Below are positions 54,436 through 63,503 of a DNA stretch of 64,000 bases, one piece after another. Positions within the stretch are counted from its first letter, which is position 1. Each line of letters starts with the position of its first letter. This DNA is from Desulfosoma caldarium (GTDB lineage: Bacteria; Desulfobacterota; Syntrophobacteria; Syntrophobacterales; DSM-9756): NCBI RefSeq assembly GCF_003751385.1, contig NZ_RJVA01000014.1, positions 141,530 through 205,529 on the forward strand, read 5' to 3'. The translations under genes were made by a program, and so were the position numbers. Under the pieces are notes generated by a model. That model made no database searches. It saw nothing but the letters and a program-made list of their open reading frames with translations, and was not told where the DNA came from.

Positions 54436-56481
54436 TTAGAAACTAAAGAACACCTTCTGGAGCACTTTGGGCGTCACGCCCGTCATGTCCAAGTACATCG
54501 TGATGCCGCCCATGAAGAAGGGCCAGCCGGCGCCCATGATCATGGCTAGGTCCACATCCCGGGAACTGTCCACAACCTTTTCCCTTAAGATGAGGTCAAT
54601 TTCCTTAGCCAGGTTGCCCAACACGCGATCGCGGATCTCATCGGGATGGAATTCCTTCTGGCCTTTTTTGACCCAAAGCTTTTCCACTTCGGGATCCACC
54701 TTCTTGGTCTTGGCCCCCGGCACGTAGATGCTCTTCTTGCCGGCATCCACGAGCTTCTTGAAATTAGCGTTGAGCGGAAAGCGTTCCGCACCGAAGGCTT
54801 GATTGAGGGTTTCCGCCACGTGGTACGCCACGGGAAAGCCCACCAGGGCCAACAGGTCAAAGGGAGCCATGGGCAAGCCCAGACCCAGCAGCGCTTCGTC
54901 GACCTGAGCGAAATCGGCGCCTTCGTCCACCATGGTGAGGCAGTCGACAAGCATCTTGGTCAGAAGGCGATTGACCAGGAAAGCCGGGGCGTCTTTGACG
55001 AGCACGCCCGTTTTCTTGAGCTTTTTGGCCATGTCGAAGGCGGTGGCTAGAGTCAGGTCATTGGTCTGGGGTGTTTTTATGATCTCCACCAAAGGCAGCA
55101 CGGCCACAGGGTTGAAAAAGTGAAAACCCACAACTCGTTCCGGATGTTTGAGATCCGCGCCCATTTCGGTGACGCTCAGAGACGAGGTGTTTGTGGCGAG
55201 AATACATTCAGGTCCCACAACGGCCTCCACTTCCGCAAACACCTGCTTCTTGATGTCCATGCGTTCAAAGACGGCTTCGATGACGAAATCGCAGTCGGCA
55301 AAATCGTCATAGTTCAGCGTGCCGCGCAGCAGGCTGGACAGGTACCGGGCACGGGCTTCGGGCATGCGGCCCTTTTCCACCATCTTTTGAAATTCCTGGT
55401 GCACGTAGGCGCAGCCCTTGTCCACAAATTCCTGCTTGATGTCTTTCATGACCACCGGCACACCCAACCGATAGATGAATAGCTGGGCCAGCTGGGACGC
55501 CATGAGGCCGGCGCCGATGATGCCCACCTTTTTCACAGGCTTGGGCTTGGCTTCAGGAACACCTTTGACTTTCTTGGCGTAACGGTTCACCAGATCAAAG
55601 GCATAGATGGAACACTTGCACTGGCGGCTCTTGATGAGGTCTCCCAAAGCTTTGTTTTCCTCTTCAAAGCCCTCCTCCACACTCCATTTCGTGGCGCCTT
55701 CGATGAGTTCTATGGCGCGGTAGGGTGCCGGAGCCGCCCCGTGGACTTTTGCGTCCACGAATTCCTTGGCTTTGGTGATGGTCGCCTTCAGGTTGGTGGT
55801 CTTAGGAGCATGACGCTCCACCTTTTCGGTCCCGTCGATAATGCCCATAAGGAATCGCAGGGAATCGTCAAAAAATTCCGCTCCGTCATAGAGTCGGTCC
55901 GCTAGACCCATTTCGTAGGCCTTGACACCATTTATCATGCGGTTCTGATTGAGCGCGTTGAAGATGATGAGTTCCAGAGCCTTTTCCGGACCTAAAAGCT
56001 TGGTGGCCAGAGTGCAGCCGCCCCAGCCCGGAACCAGGCCGATGAAACATTCCGGAAAGCCCATGGCCGGGACACTTCGAGCCACGGTGCGATACTGGCA
56101 GTAAAGTCCAATTTCCAGGCCGCCACCCAGGGCCACGCCGTTGTAGGCCGCCACGGTGGGAAAGGGAAGGTCCATGAGGCGCTTCATGATGGTGTGGCCG
56201 GCCTTGCCAATCTGGTAACCTTGTTCGAAGGTGGTCACAAAGGGCACCTGGGTCAGGTCCGCTCCGGCCGCAAAGATGTACGGCTTTCCTGTGAGCATGA
56301 GCCCCTTGACGTCCCCTTGGGCCAGCACGGTGTCAATGGCCTCGTTGAGAGACATGAGGGCGGCTTCACTGAAAACGTTGGGTTTCTTGTAATCATGCCC
56401 GTTGTCCATGGTCACGATAGCCAGTTTGCCAACGGGAGAGTTCCAGAAGTTTACGAGAAACTTGGTCACCGGTTCGCCCAT
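54436..56481 (-). CDS. Enoyl-CoA hydratase / 3-hydroxyacyl-CoA dehydrogenase fusion (FadB/FadJ-like)
   Basis: A 681-aa bifunctional beta-oxidation enzyme. The N-terminal crotonase domain has FAAGADLTQVPFV (oxyanion hole), ALGGGLEIGLYCQYRTVARS and GFPECFIGLVPGWGG with the catalytic Glu residues. The Rossmann domain starts VGIIGAGLMASQLAQLFIY and contains VVGFHFFNPVAVLPLVEII (His-Glu pair). The C-terminal 3HCDH domain has FLVNRLLTKMLVDCLTMVD. The loop reads LMASQ where LMGxG is usual, a small departure at the second glycine position. GGGGGA precedes the ATG. It is the last gene of the operon behind the thiolase, and converges on the ThiF gene. Confidence 0.93.
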   Translation of the reverse strand: MGEPVTKFLVNFWNSPVGKLAIVTMDNGHDYKKPNVFSEAALMSLNEAIDTVLAQGDVKGLMLTGKPYIFAAGADLTQVPFVTTFEQGYQIGKAGHTIMKRLMDLPFPTVAAYNGVALGGGLEIGLYCQYRTVARSVPAMGFPECFIGLVPGWGGCTLATKLLGPEKALELIIFNALNQNRMINGVKAYEMGLADRLYDGAEFFDDSLRFLMGIIDGTEKVERHAPKTTNLKATITKAKEFVDAKVHGAAPAPYRAIELIEGATKWSVEEGFEEENKALGDLIKSRQCKCSIYAFDLVNRYAKKVKGVPEAKPKPVKKVGIIGAGLMASQLAQLFIYRLGVPVVMKDIKQEFVDKGCAYVHQEFQKMVEKGRMPEARARYLSSLLRGTLNYDDFADCDFVIEAVFERMDIKKQVFAEVEAVVGPECILATNTSSLSVTEMGADLKHPERVVGFHFFNPVAVLPLVEIIKTPQTNDLTLATAFDMAKKLKKTGVLVKDAPAFLVNRLLTKMLVDCLTMVDEGADFAQVDEALLGLGLPMAPFDLLALVGFPVAYHVAETLNQAFGAERFPLNANFKKLVDAGKKSIYVPGAKTKKVDPEVEKLWVKKGQKEFHPDEIRDRVLGNLAKEIDLILREKVVDSSRDVDLAMIMGAGWPFFMGGITMYLDMTGVTPKVLQKVFFSF

Positions 56482-56493
56482 GACAATCCCCCT

Positions 56494-57690
56494 TTATTCG
56501 GACTTCGCGGTTTGAAGGTTTTCCCAAATGACCGATCCGCCTTGGCCCAACCCAACGCACATGGCCGCCAGACCGTAACGGGCTTCCGGATGGGCTTCGA
56601 AGTAGTGCATGAGGTGGATCATGAGCCGCGGGCCGGAGGAGGCCAAGGGATGGCCAAAGGCGATGGCACCTCCGTAGGGGTTCAGGCGCTTGTCATCGGG
56701 AAACTTCATGCCGAATTCCTTCATGAACACCACGGCTTGCACCGCAAAGGCTTCGTTGAGTTCAATGACGTCCAGGTCGTCAAATTTTAATCCCGTACGG
56801 GCCAAGACCTTGTGGGTGGACGGCACGGGCCCGTAACCCATGATTTCCGGCTGGACACCCGCAAAGGCATACCCCACCAGGCGCATCTTGGGCTTGAGCC
56901 CCAGTTCCTTTGCCTTGTCGGCGGACATGAGCAGCACGCCGCAGGCGCCGTCATTCAACCCGGACGCATTGCCCGGTGTTACCTTGCCCTGCACGCGAAA
57001 CGGTGTTTTCAGGTTGGCCAGGCCTTCCATCGTCGTTTCCGGGCGGGGCTGTTCGTCCCGGTCCGCCACCACCCAGCCGTTCTTGGTGTAAACCGTCATG
57101 GGCACGATCATTTTCTGAATGATACCGTCTTGGTACGCCTTGTAGGCCTTTCTCTGACACAAACACGCGTATTCATCGGCCATTTCCTTCGTGATCTCGG
57201 GAAACCGGTCATGAAGATTTTCCGCCGTTTTTCCCATGACCAGCGCGTCTTCGGAAACTATGCGCTCCGCAATGAAGCGCGGATTGGGATCTGCGGTGGC
57301 TCCCATGGGATGATGCCCCATGTGTTCCACGCCTCCAGCAATGGCCACGTCCACGGAACCCAGAGCGATCTCCGAAGCGGCGCACGTCACCGCCGTCATG
57401 CCTCCAGCACACATGCGATCCACGGAAAAGCCAGCCGTCGAAACAGGAAGTCCAGCCAAAATGGCCGTCGTGCGTCCCATGGTCAGACCCTGATCGCCTT
57501 CCTGGGTGGTGGCTCCCCAGACGTTTTCTTCGACCATTTCGGGTTTCACCTGTGGATTGCGGCGCAGAAGTTCTCGAATGACCTTGACGACCATGTCGTC
57601 AGCCCGCGTCATCCAAAAAATACCTTTTTCTCCGGCCTTGCCGAAGGCCGTGCGAATCCCGTCCACCAAAACCACGTCCCTTGCCTTCAT
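56494..57690 (-). CDS. fadA: Acetyl-CoA acyltransferase (beta-ketothiolase)
   Basis: A 398-aa thiolase. The nucleophilic Cys is in FSVDRMCAGGMTAVTCAASE (near 93). NLNGGAI-type and GHPLASSGPRLM (catalytic His) and AMCVGLGQGGSVIWEN (second Cys) complete the triad. The usual GHPxGxSG is GHPLASSG here, with Ala at one glycine position. It cleaves 3-ketoacyl-CoA to acetyl-CoA in beta-oxidation. It lies 12 bases upstream of the FadB-like gene and 18 bases after the acyl-CoA dehydrogenase, all minus strand, forming one unit. Confidence 0.93.
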   Translation of the reverse strand: MKARDVVLVDGIRTAFGKAGEKGIFWMTRADDMVVKVIRELLRRNPQVKPEMVEENVWGATTQEGDQGLTMGRTTAILAGLPVSTAGFSVDRMCAGGMTAVTCAASEIALGSVDVAIAGGVEHMGHHPMGATADPNPRFIAERIVSEDALVMGKTAENLHDRFPEITKEMADEYACLCQRKAYKAYQDGIIQKMIVPMTVYTKNGWVVADRDEQPRPETTMEGLANLKTPFRVQGKVTPGNASGLNDGACGVLLMSADKAKELGLKPKMRLVGYAFAGVQPEIMGYGPVPSTHKVLARTGLKFDDLDVIELNEAFAVQAVVFMKEFGMKFPDDKRLNPYGGAIAFGHPLASSGPRLMIHLMHYFEAHPEARYGLAAMCVGLGQGGSVIWENLQTAKSE

Positions 57691-57708
57691 TGAATGTCCT
57701 CCTTGGTG

Positions 57709-59568
57709 TTAAACAAGAGCGAAACCTTCCTCGGGAATTTCCAAAGGCGACTTGTCGCTGGTCATGATCGCTCGAGCCTTTCCGGCCGCCTGGGTAAGCA
57801 CCTGGAACATCCAGAATTTGGCTGAAGCGATCTTGCCGGCGTAAAAGGCCGCACTGCGATTGGACGCCACCACCGCCTGGCGCGCCTTGTCATCCTTGGC
57901 CCCATGGTCGGCGTAAATCTCATACAGCTTGCGGTCAGCAATGTAGGCCTGCCACAGAAGCAGAAGTCCCAGAGTGACATCGCCGAAGAGATCCAGGTAA
58001 GGTTTGGCGTAGAGAATGGGCACGTGAAATTCGTCGGTCATACCCTTGAGTCCGAAGAACTTGGTGACTTGAATGAGACTTTCAGCAGCTTCATCGTAAA
58101 TTTCAAGCATTTCCCTCATGCGATAGTTCTTGCGGAACTTGGCCGTCAATTCGGTGCTGAACTTGACGGCATTCTTGAACAAAAGGCCACGCTTCATGGC
58201 GATCTTTCGACCCACCAAATCCAAGGCCTGAATGCCGTTGGTGCCTTCGTAAATGGAGGCAATCTTACAATCCCTGAGGAACTGATCCACCGGGTATTCC
58301 GACGTGTAGCCATAGCCGCCGTACACCTGCACCGCGGTCTCGCAGACGCGAAAGCCAAGGTCACTACCCATGGACTTGCAGATGGGTATCAGAAGATCCA
58401 CATAACCCTGGTAAAGGTCCCGTTCTTCGTCAGTTTCGGCCACCTGCACCCGATCCAGGCAATAGGCAGCAAGGTGCATCAGAGCCCGCAGACCTTCCGT
58501 GCTGGATTTCATGAACATGAGCATACGGCGCACGTCCGGATGATTGATGATGGCCACACGTTCGGCACCCGGATCCTTCATCTTTTCCACCGGCGTTCCC
58601 TGCACGCGCTCCCTGGCGTACTGCAGCGCATGGAGATACGCCGCGCTGGCATGGGCTAAGCCCTGCATGCCCACGAAAAGGCGCGCCTCATTCATCATGT
58701 CGAACATGATGCGCATGCCCTTGTTGGGTTCGCCCATGAGGTAGCCCAGACACTTGCCGTTTTCTCCAAAATTGAGGACGCAGGTCGCGGATCCGTGAAT
58801 GCCCATCTTATGTTCGATGCCGCCACAGTTGACGTCGTTGTCCACCAAATTGCCGTTATCATCCACAAGAAAGCGGGGCACGAGAAAGATGGAAATGCCC
58901 TTGGTACCCTTGGGCGCACCTTCGATGCGGGCAAGCACCATGTGCACGATGTTTTCCGTCAAATCGTGCATGCCAGATGAAATGAAAATCTTTTGGCCTT
59001 CGATCTTGTAGGTGCCATCGCCCTGAGGCACAGCGCGCGTGCGCAGATTGCCCACATCACTGCCCGCGCCGGCTTCCGTGAGGCACATGGTGCCGCCCCA
59101 TTCCCCGGAAAACATCTTATACATGTACTTTTCCTGAAGCTCCGGCGTGCCGTACTTTTTTAAGAGGCGAGCCGCGCCATGGGTCAGGCCGGGATACATG
59201 AGCAAGGCCCAGTTGGCGGCGGCAAAAAATTCCACACAGGCATTGGAAATTATGAACGGAAAGCCTTGGCCGCCCACTTCGGGATCGTCGGCCATGGCCA
59301 GCCAGCCACCTTCACAGTACAATCGATACGGTCGATGAAAGGATTCGGGCACCTTTACAAGACCGTTTTCAAAACGGCACCCTTCTTTGTCTCCCTTTTT
59401 GTTGGTGGGGTAGAATTCCTGCTCCGCAAGCTTTTCCGCCTGTTCCAAGGCCATATCAAACATTTCCTTGGAATACTCGGAAAAAAGAGGATACTTGCAC
59501 AGGTCTTCCACGTTCAGTTGTTCGTAGAGAACAAACTTGAGATCCCTCACGTCCACAAGCAGCTTCAT
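57709..59568 (-). CDS. Long acyl-CoA dehydrogenase
   Basis: A 619-aa flavoprotein of the long-chain type. The FAD site is GGTMCLTEAGAGSDVGNLRT and IFISSGMHDLTENIVHMVLA. The catalytic Glu is in CKIASIYEGTNGIQALDLVG, where YEGTNGIQ marks this subfamily. An extra C-terminal helical region of about 130 residues follows. AGGAGG lies 8 bases before the ATG at 59568. It oxidises acyl-CoA to enoyl-CoA, with electrons passed to an ETF that is not encoded in the window. First structural gene of the operon, behind the TetR regulator. Confidence 0.93.
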   Translation of the reverse strand: MKLLVDVRDLKFVLYEQLNVEDLCKYPLFSEYSKEMFDMALEQAEKLAEQEFYPTNKKGDKEGCRFENGLVKVPESFHRPYRLYCEGGWLAMADDPEVGGQGFPFIISNACVEFFAAANWALLMYPGLTHGAARLLKKYGTPELQEKYMYKMFSGEWGGTMCLTEAGAGSDVGNLRTRAVPQGDGTYKIEGQKIFISSGMHDLTENIVHMVLARIEGAPKGTKGISIFLVPRFLVDDNGNLVDNDVNCGGIEHKMGIHGSATCVLNFGENGKCLGYLMGEPNKGMRIMFDMMNEARLFVGMQGLAHASAAYLHALQYARERVQGTPVEKMKDPGAERVAIINHPDVRRMLMFMKSSTEGLRALMHLAAYCLDRVQVAETDEERDLYQGYVDLLIPICKSMGSDLGFRVCETAVQVYGGYGYTSEYPVDQFLRDCKIASIYEGTNGIQALDLVGRKIAMKRGLLFKNAVKFSTELTAKFRKNYRMREMLEIYDEAAESLIQVTKFFGLKGMTDEFHVPILYAKPYLDLFGDVTLGLLLLWQAYIADRKLYEIYADHGAKDDKARQAVVASNRSAAFYAGKIASAKFWMFQVLTQAAGKARAIMTSDKSPLEIPEEGFALV

Positions 59569-59656
59569 GAGTTTTTCCTCCTTGAGCCTTGTCTCGAACC
59601 CGAAACATTCTGTGTCATGCGTCGCGGCGCATCCGCGCCGAGGCAGCCCACACGGA

Positions 59657-60292
59657 TCACGCGTTCATGCCGGCCAGGCGGGCCTTGACTTCAGGCACCC
59701 CAAGCCCGTTGACGAAAAGATCCATCAAGGGTTCCGTCAGGGTCTCAAGATCATAGGGACGCCCTGCCAACACCCACGTGGACACCACCTCATCCAATGT
59801 GCCGAAAATAAAGCGCTTTACCAAACTCAACGGCAGATCCTGCCGAAACACTCCCTGCTGCTGGCCATCACGAACCACCTCACCCACGAGGTCCAGATAG
59901 TTCTTGAGTTCCACCTTTTTGTATTCGCGCATGAAACGACTGCTCTGGCGCAGCTCCACCTGAAGCACCGCCGCCAGTTCCGGATAGGCCTGAAACCCCG
60001 CCAGATGCATGGCAATGAGGCAGCGAAAGCGGGCGAGAGCGTCCTTTTCACAAGCCAAAGCGTCGCGGAACTTCACGTTGATTTCCTTCATCTTTTCCTC
60101 AAAGATGGAAATCAAAAGGTCATCCTTATTTTTGAAATAAAGATAGATGGTGCCGTCGGCCACACCGGCCAGGCGAGCGATATCGGACACGCGGGCCTGA
60201 AAGAAGCCCTTTTCCGCAAACACCGAAACCGCGGCGTCTAAAATACGCCGCCTCTTGTCGGAATTCCTATGATTTCCGCGCCCTTCCGCCAT
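59657..60292 (-). CDS. TetR-family regulator of the beta-oxidation operon (FadR-like)
   Basis: A 211-aa repressor. The helix-turn-helix is RRRILDAAVSVFAEKGFFQA, then RVSDIARLAGVADGTIYLYF, characteristic of TetR; the remaining helices form the ligand pocket. I start at ATG 60292 (GGGAG about 11 bases upstream); an ATG at 60334 in the same frame would lie inside the operator. The gene heads the acyl-CoA dehydrogenase-thiolase-FadB unit, and a FadR-like palindrome sits at its promoter. Release by long acyl-CoA is the expected mechanism; the name FadR is an analogy, not proven. Confidence 0.87.
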   Translation of the reverse strand: MAEGRGNHRNSDKRRRILDAAVSVFAEKGFFQARVSDIARLAGVADGTIYLYFKNKDDLLISIFEEKMKEINVKFRDALACEKDALARFRCLIAMHLAGFQAYPELAAVLQVELRQSSRFMREYKKVELKNYLDLVGEVVRDGQQQGVFRQDLPLSLVKRFIFGTLDEVVSTWVLAGRPYDLETLTEPLMDLFVNGLGVPEVKARLAGMNA

Positions 60293-60315
60293 ACTTTGTC
60301 GCTCCCACTTGATCC

Positions 60316-60333
60316 TGAATGAATCGTCATTCA
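60316..60333 (-). promoter_or_regulatory. FadR-like operator palindrome
   Basis: The 18 bases TGAATGAATCGTCATTCA contain perfect 7-bp inverted arms (TGAATGA and TCATTCA) around a 4-base centre. They match the well-known operator of the Bacillus TetR-type FadR (TGAATGA-x4-TCATTCA) in both arms. The site lies just downstream of the predicted -10, before the TetR start codon, the classic place for repression. Confidence 0.8.
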
Positions 60334-60340
60334 CAATCTC

Positions 60341-60368
60341 ATTAAACTTTTCTCGCTTTAACTGTCAA
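60341..60368 (-). promoter_or_regulatory. Sigma70-type promoter of the tetR-fad operon
   Basis: On the minus strand TTGACA (60368-60363) is separated by 16 bases from TTTAAT (60346-60341), matching consensus at 6/6 and 5/6. Transcription would start near 60335, next to the palindrome at 60316-60333. Confidence 0.7.
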
Positions 60369-60622
60369 GAAAAAAACGCGGCAGGCGCTCAGAACGGCTT
60401 GGCCACAGAAAACCTTTGAAACCATGAGAGTCCAGCCTTGGGGAAGGGTTTTTTGTCAGACGTCCGTTTCCCAACAAAACGGATGGAATCCGGCATTCAG
60501 GTGCGTTGGTTTTCTGCCTGCGTTTGGGAAGGCGCTTTTTAGAGGAGGCTTGGTAGGAGGGAAAAGATTCGTTAAAATACCTTTGTTTTCGAAGATGGCT
60601 ATCCTCTTTTCAAGGATCGGCT

Positions 60623-61081
60623 ATGGTGTGCGCAGAGGAGAGCCCCAGGAGGCCTGGAAAACGCTTTATGCTCTACATGCTTCATTGCGGGCTTGATGGA
60701 AAGCTCCTCGAGAAAATCTGCGCCCGCCACGGCTTGGACTTGGAAGTCCGTCAATTCCCTAGGGAAGAGGCTTTTGCCTACTACATGCATCCTCAGCTGC
60801 CGACACCGGATCTCATCCTCATTCGCGGCCATTTCATCGAGCTTGTCCATGCGTGCGATCGGGAGCGCCATATTCCTTATGTGGTGGTTTCATCCAAGCT
60901 CAAGTACGGCACGGGCCAACCGGTGTTCATTCATGCGGACAAGGGGTACGGAACTCAGGAAACGCTGGCCATTTACCACGCCATTGCAGAAAAACTGAAA
61001 GAAATCATCTGTTCTCGCCGGCCAGCTCCATCTGGAGAACTTCATAGCTCTGAGGAGCCCACGGAGCGGGCCCCATGCTGA
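60623..61081 (+). CDS. Unrecognised 152-aa protein upstream of the deacetylase
   Basis: A soluble 152-aa protein (GKRFMLYMLHCGLDGKLLE, then VRQFPREEAFAYYMHPQLP, PDLILIRGHFIELVHACDRE, VVVSSKLKYGTGQPVFIHAD). The alternating strands and helices suggest a small alpha/beta fold, perhaps receiver- or Rossmann-like, but no catalytic motif stands out. AAGGA lies 6 bases before the ATG. The gene overlaps the deacetylase start by 7 bases, which ties its function to the deacetylase/pseudokinase pair. The last 25 residues are proline- and glutamate-rich and probably unstructured. Confidence 0.65.
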   Translation: MVCAEESPRRPGKRFMLYMLHCGLDGKLLEKICARHGLDLEVRQFPREEAFAYYMHPQLPTPDLILIRGHFIELVHACDRERHIPYVVVSSKLKYGTGQPVFIHADKGYGTQETLAIYHAIAEKLKEIICSRRPAPSGELHSSEEPTERAPC

Positions 61082-61875
61082 CAGTGGTGTTTCACAAAGC
61101 CTACCTGACCCCCTATTCCACCGGGGCCGTGGAAACGCCCGCTCGAGTGCGTTCCATCATGGGAAAGCTGCAAGGATGCTACGAGGTGGTGGCGCCGCGC
61201 GCCGCTTCCAAGGACGATCTTTTGCGGGCGCACACGCCGGACCATCTGACTCAGGTCCAGCTGGAAGGGAAGGCCGTGTGGGAAACGGCCGTCCTGGCTG
61301 CGGGAGGTGCCATCTGCGCGGCGCGGCTCACCGCCCAAACACAACAGCCCGTCTTTGCCGCCGTGAGGCCGCCCGGGCATCATGCAGGCCGAAATCGCTA
61401 CGGCGGTTTTTGTTTTTTTAACAACATGGCCGTCTCCCTTTTGGCCCTGCTTCACGACGGCACTGTGAAGCGAGCGGCTGTGATCGATTTCGATATGCAT
61501 CGAGGGGACGGCACCGCGGAAATTTTTCAGGAAGATGCTCGGTGCCTTTTCCTTGACGTCTCATCGGCCGAAAAAGAACATTTTGTCGAGACCATCGCCT
61601 ACTTTCTGGACGCCTTGCCCTCGGTGGACATCATCGGCGTCTCCGCAGGCTTTGACATGCACCTCAAAGACTGGGGTGGATGCCTGTGCAACCGCGATTA
61701 TCATTATATCGGCCGATTAGTGGGAGAGACGGCACGCCGGAAAGCCTCCGGGCGAGTTTTTGCCGTGCTGGAAGGAGGCTACTTGCCCCATGAATTGGGC
61801 AAAGCCGTGTATGCCTTTTGTCGAGGCTTGGAAGGCAAAGAGTTAAGCGATGTGATACCCTCAGCGAGGCCATGA
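61075..61875 (+). CDS. Histone-deacetylase-family zinc deacylase (short form)
   Basis: A 266-aa arginase/deacetylase-fold enzyme, shorter than the usual 300-375 aa. The charge-relay histidines are in AVRPPGHHAGRNRYGGFCFF (His102, His103). Zinc ligands are Asp140 and His142 in VIDFDMHRGDGTAEIF and Asp194 in SAGFDMHLKDWG. The transition-state Tyr236 is in VLEGGYLPHEL. Thus the active site is complete, with FDMHRGDG replacing the common VHHGNG. Bacterial members remove acyl groups from lysines or polyamines. It overlaps genes on both sides (7 bases and ATGA), implying a functional unit with the downstream pseudokinase-like protein. Confidence 0.88.
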   Translation: MLTVVFHKAYLTPYSTGAVETPARVRSIMGKLQGCYEVVAPRAASKDDLLRAHTPDHLTQVQLEGKAVWETAVLAAGGAICAARLTAQTQQPVFAAVRPPGHHAGRNRYGGFCFFNNMAVSLLALLHDGTVKRAAVIDFDMHRGDGTAEIFQEDARCLFLDVSSAEKEHFVETIAYFLDALPSVDIIGVSAGFDMHLKDWGGCLCNRDYHYIGRLVGETARRKASGRVFAVLEGGYLPHELGKAVYAFCRGLEGKELSDVIPSARP

Positions 61876-63503
61876 GAGCAGCCCATCGAGAACTGGAAAA
61901 GCTCAAGCGCGAGCTGAGCGGCCCTCCGTCAGATTTCACTGGCGCATTTCTCAAAACCCAGAATCTACGCCGTCTCATTCACCAGTCTCCGGCCGTGGTG
62001 GATGAGGGCACGGTGCGCCTTCTAGGGAAAATTCTCACCCATCCACCGTACCAGGCCCAAAAGCAGGCTTACTTTTTTAGTCGGGAAACGGCCTTGGGAC
62101 TTCGGGACCTTCTGGAAACCTCCCCACACCCGAACGTGGTGCATCAGGCACGAAGGCTTCTGGAGCGGCTGTGCCTGGAACCCCACGGAGCCTGTCAGCG
62201 CGCAGCGTGCGAAGCTCTGGGGGCGCTGCCCGTGCCCATGGGGTCTCCACCCCCTTCCTTCCACGTCGACCCGTGGTGTGTGCCCGTCCTTTCCTGGCAG
62301 CACGTCTTAAGTTCGTCGCAAATCTCAGAGCCAGAAGGCTATTGGAAAAGATGCGGTCGAAGCTTTTGGAAACCAAGCTCAAAAACAGGACGTCTTGTCG
62401 TCTTTAAAACCGCCAAGGACCCGGAAAGCGCTGAAGCCCTGTTTCGAGAAATCCAATGGATGCGTTTTCTCAACGAAAACCCGCTCCTGTGCCCCGAGGA
62501 CACGGCCCAACTTCCCGCACCCTTAACACCAAATGGCCCCTGGCTATGTCGCGTGGAATCCTTTCCAAAGGCCTGCTCGCCCTTAGACCATGGGCATCGA
62601 GACAAACTTTGGGCCATTGTCTTTACAGCACCCTTAAATTACTTCGACTACCCCAACCAGCCAAAGGAAGGCCGCATGTTGCCCAAAGCGGCGTTCCTTG
62701 CCGCCATGGTGCGCAGTGCCCGCGAGCTGGCACGCCTGGCGACTCAAGGGATCCTGCACACGGCGCCCATTCCTCTGTTCCATAACCGTGTGCAAGCGCA
62801 TCGCCGAGAAGACGCTGGCTTGTACCGGTGGCCTCGAGCCGGTAGGCTCGATCGGTGGCTGGCTTCGTGCGATTATCCCAATTTTGGAGCCTCGGGCGTG
62901 CGGGATTTGGAACATTTGGAACCGGCGGGGGCCAACGGCGTGCCCATATACGAACAAATCGGCGCTCATTTGCTCAGTCTCTTTTTGGTCTGCGGGAGTT
63001 ATTTTCGGAATCGAGATCGGCGGCTTCGAGGCCTTCAGGCAGACGGAACACCTGTGGACGTGCGAAATTGGTTTGACAAGGCTTTTTTCATCAAACTCAT
63101 GGAATCGATCTTTCGCGCCTACTATGAGGCTTTTGCCGGTCAGGAGGCCCCGATGACCATTCCGGGGCAGGTGGAACGCTTGGTGGAACGCATGATCGAG
63201 GAAATGGGCGTGGACCGGCACATGGAAGAAATTCTTCGAGTAGCAGACCAAAACAGCATGACTGACGAAGAGTTTTGGACGTTTCTTGAGGAGCGAGGGT
63301 ATTCAAGGATTGAGGCACGCCGCCTTGTTCGTGGCAAAGACGATGTGGTGCTCCTCACAGGACCTCATCTGGGCGCTTTCAATGACCGCATCTCTCTGCC
63401 CGAACTGATTCAGTTCGTGGGGGCTGCGGCGGCCCTGTGCATCAGCGGCCGTTATTTTTGTGAACGCCAAGGCCCTCGAAACCTTGCCTCGCGGCCCAGC
63501 TAG
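61872..63503 (+). CDS. SidJ-related pseudokinase-like protein
   Basis: A 543-aa protein. I read it as a divergent protein-kinase fold: GRLVVFKTAKDPESAEAL would supply the beta3 lysine (Lys179), FREIQWMRFLNENP the helix-C glutamate (Glu193), GILHTAPIPLFHNRV a catalytic-loop-like segment, and SCDYPNFGASGVRDLEHLE a metal-binding-loop-like segment without a plain DFG. An N-terminal helical region precedes it, and a long C-terminal helical region (KLMESIFRAYYEAF, then VERLVERMIEEMGVDRHMEE) follows. These features recall SidJ, the Legionella pseudokinase that glutamylates its targets. The assignment is from memory of motifs, not a search. The ATG overlaps the deacetylase stop (ATGA), so both are made together. 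Confidence 0.55.
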   Translation: MRAAHRELEKLKRELSGPPSDFTGAFLKTQNLRRLIHQSPAVVDEGTVRLLGKILTHPPYQAQKQAYFFSRETALGLRDLLETSPHPNVVHQARRLLERLCLEPHGACQRAACEALGALPVPMGSPPPSFHVDPWCVPVLSWQHVLSSSQISEPEGYWKRCGRSFWKPSSKTGRLVVFKTAKDPESAEALFREIQWMRFLNENPLLCPEDTAQLPAPLTPNGPWLCRVESFPKACSPLDHGHRDKLWAIVFTAPLNYFDYPNQPKEGRMLPKAAFLAAMVRSARELARLATQGILHTAPIPLFHNRVQAHRREDAGLYRWPRAGRLDRWLASCDYPNFGASGVRDLEHLEPAGANGVPIYEQIGAHLLSLFLVCGSYFRNRDRRLRGLQADGTPVDVRNWFDKAFFIKLMESIFRAYYEAFAGQEAPMTIPGQVERLVERMIEEMGVDRHMEEILRVADQNSMTDEEFWTFLEERGYSRIEARRLVRGKDDVVLLTGPHLGAFNDRISLPELIQFVGAAAALCISGRYFCERQGPRNLASRPS

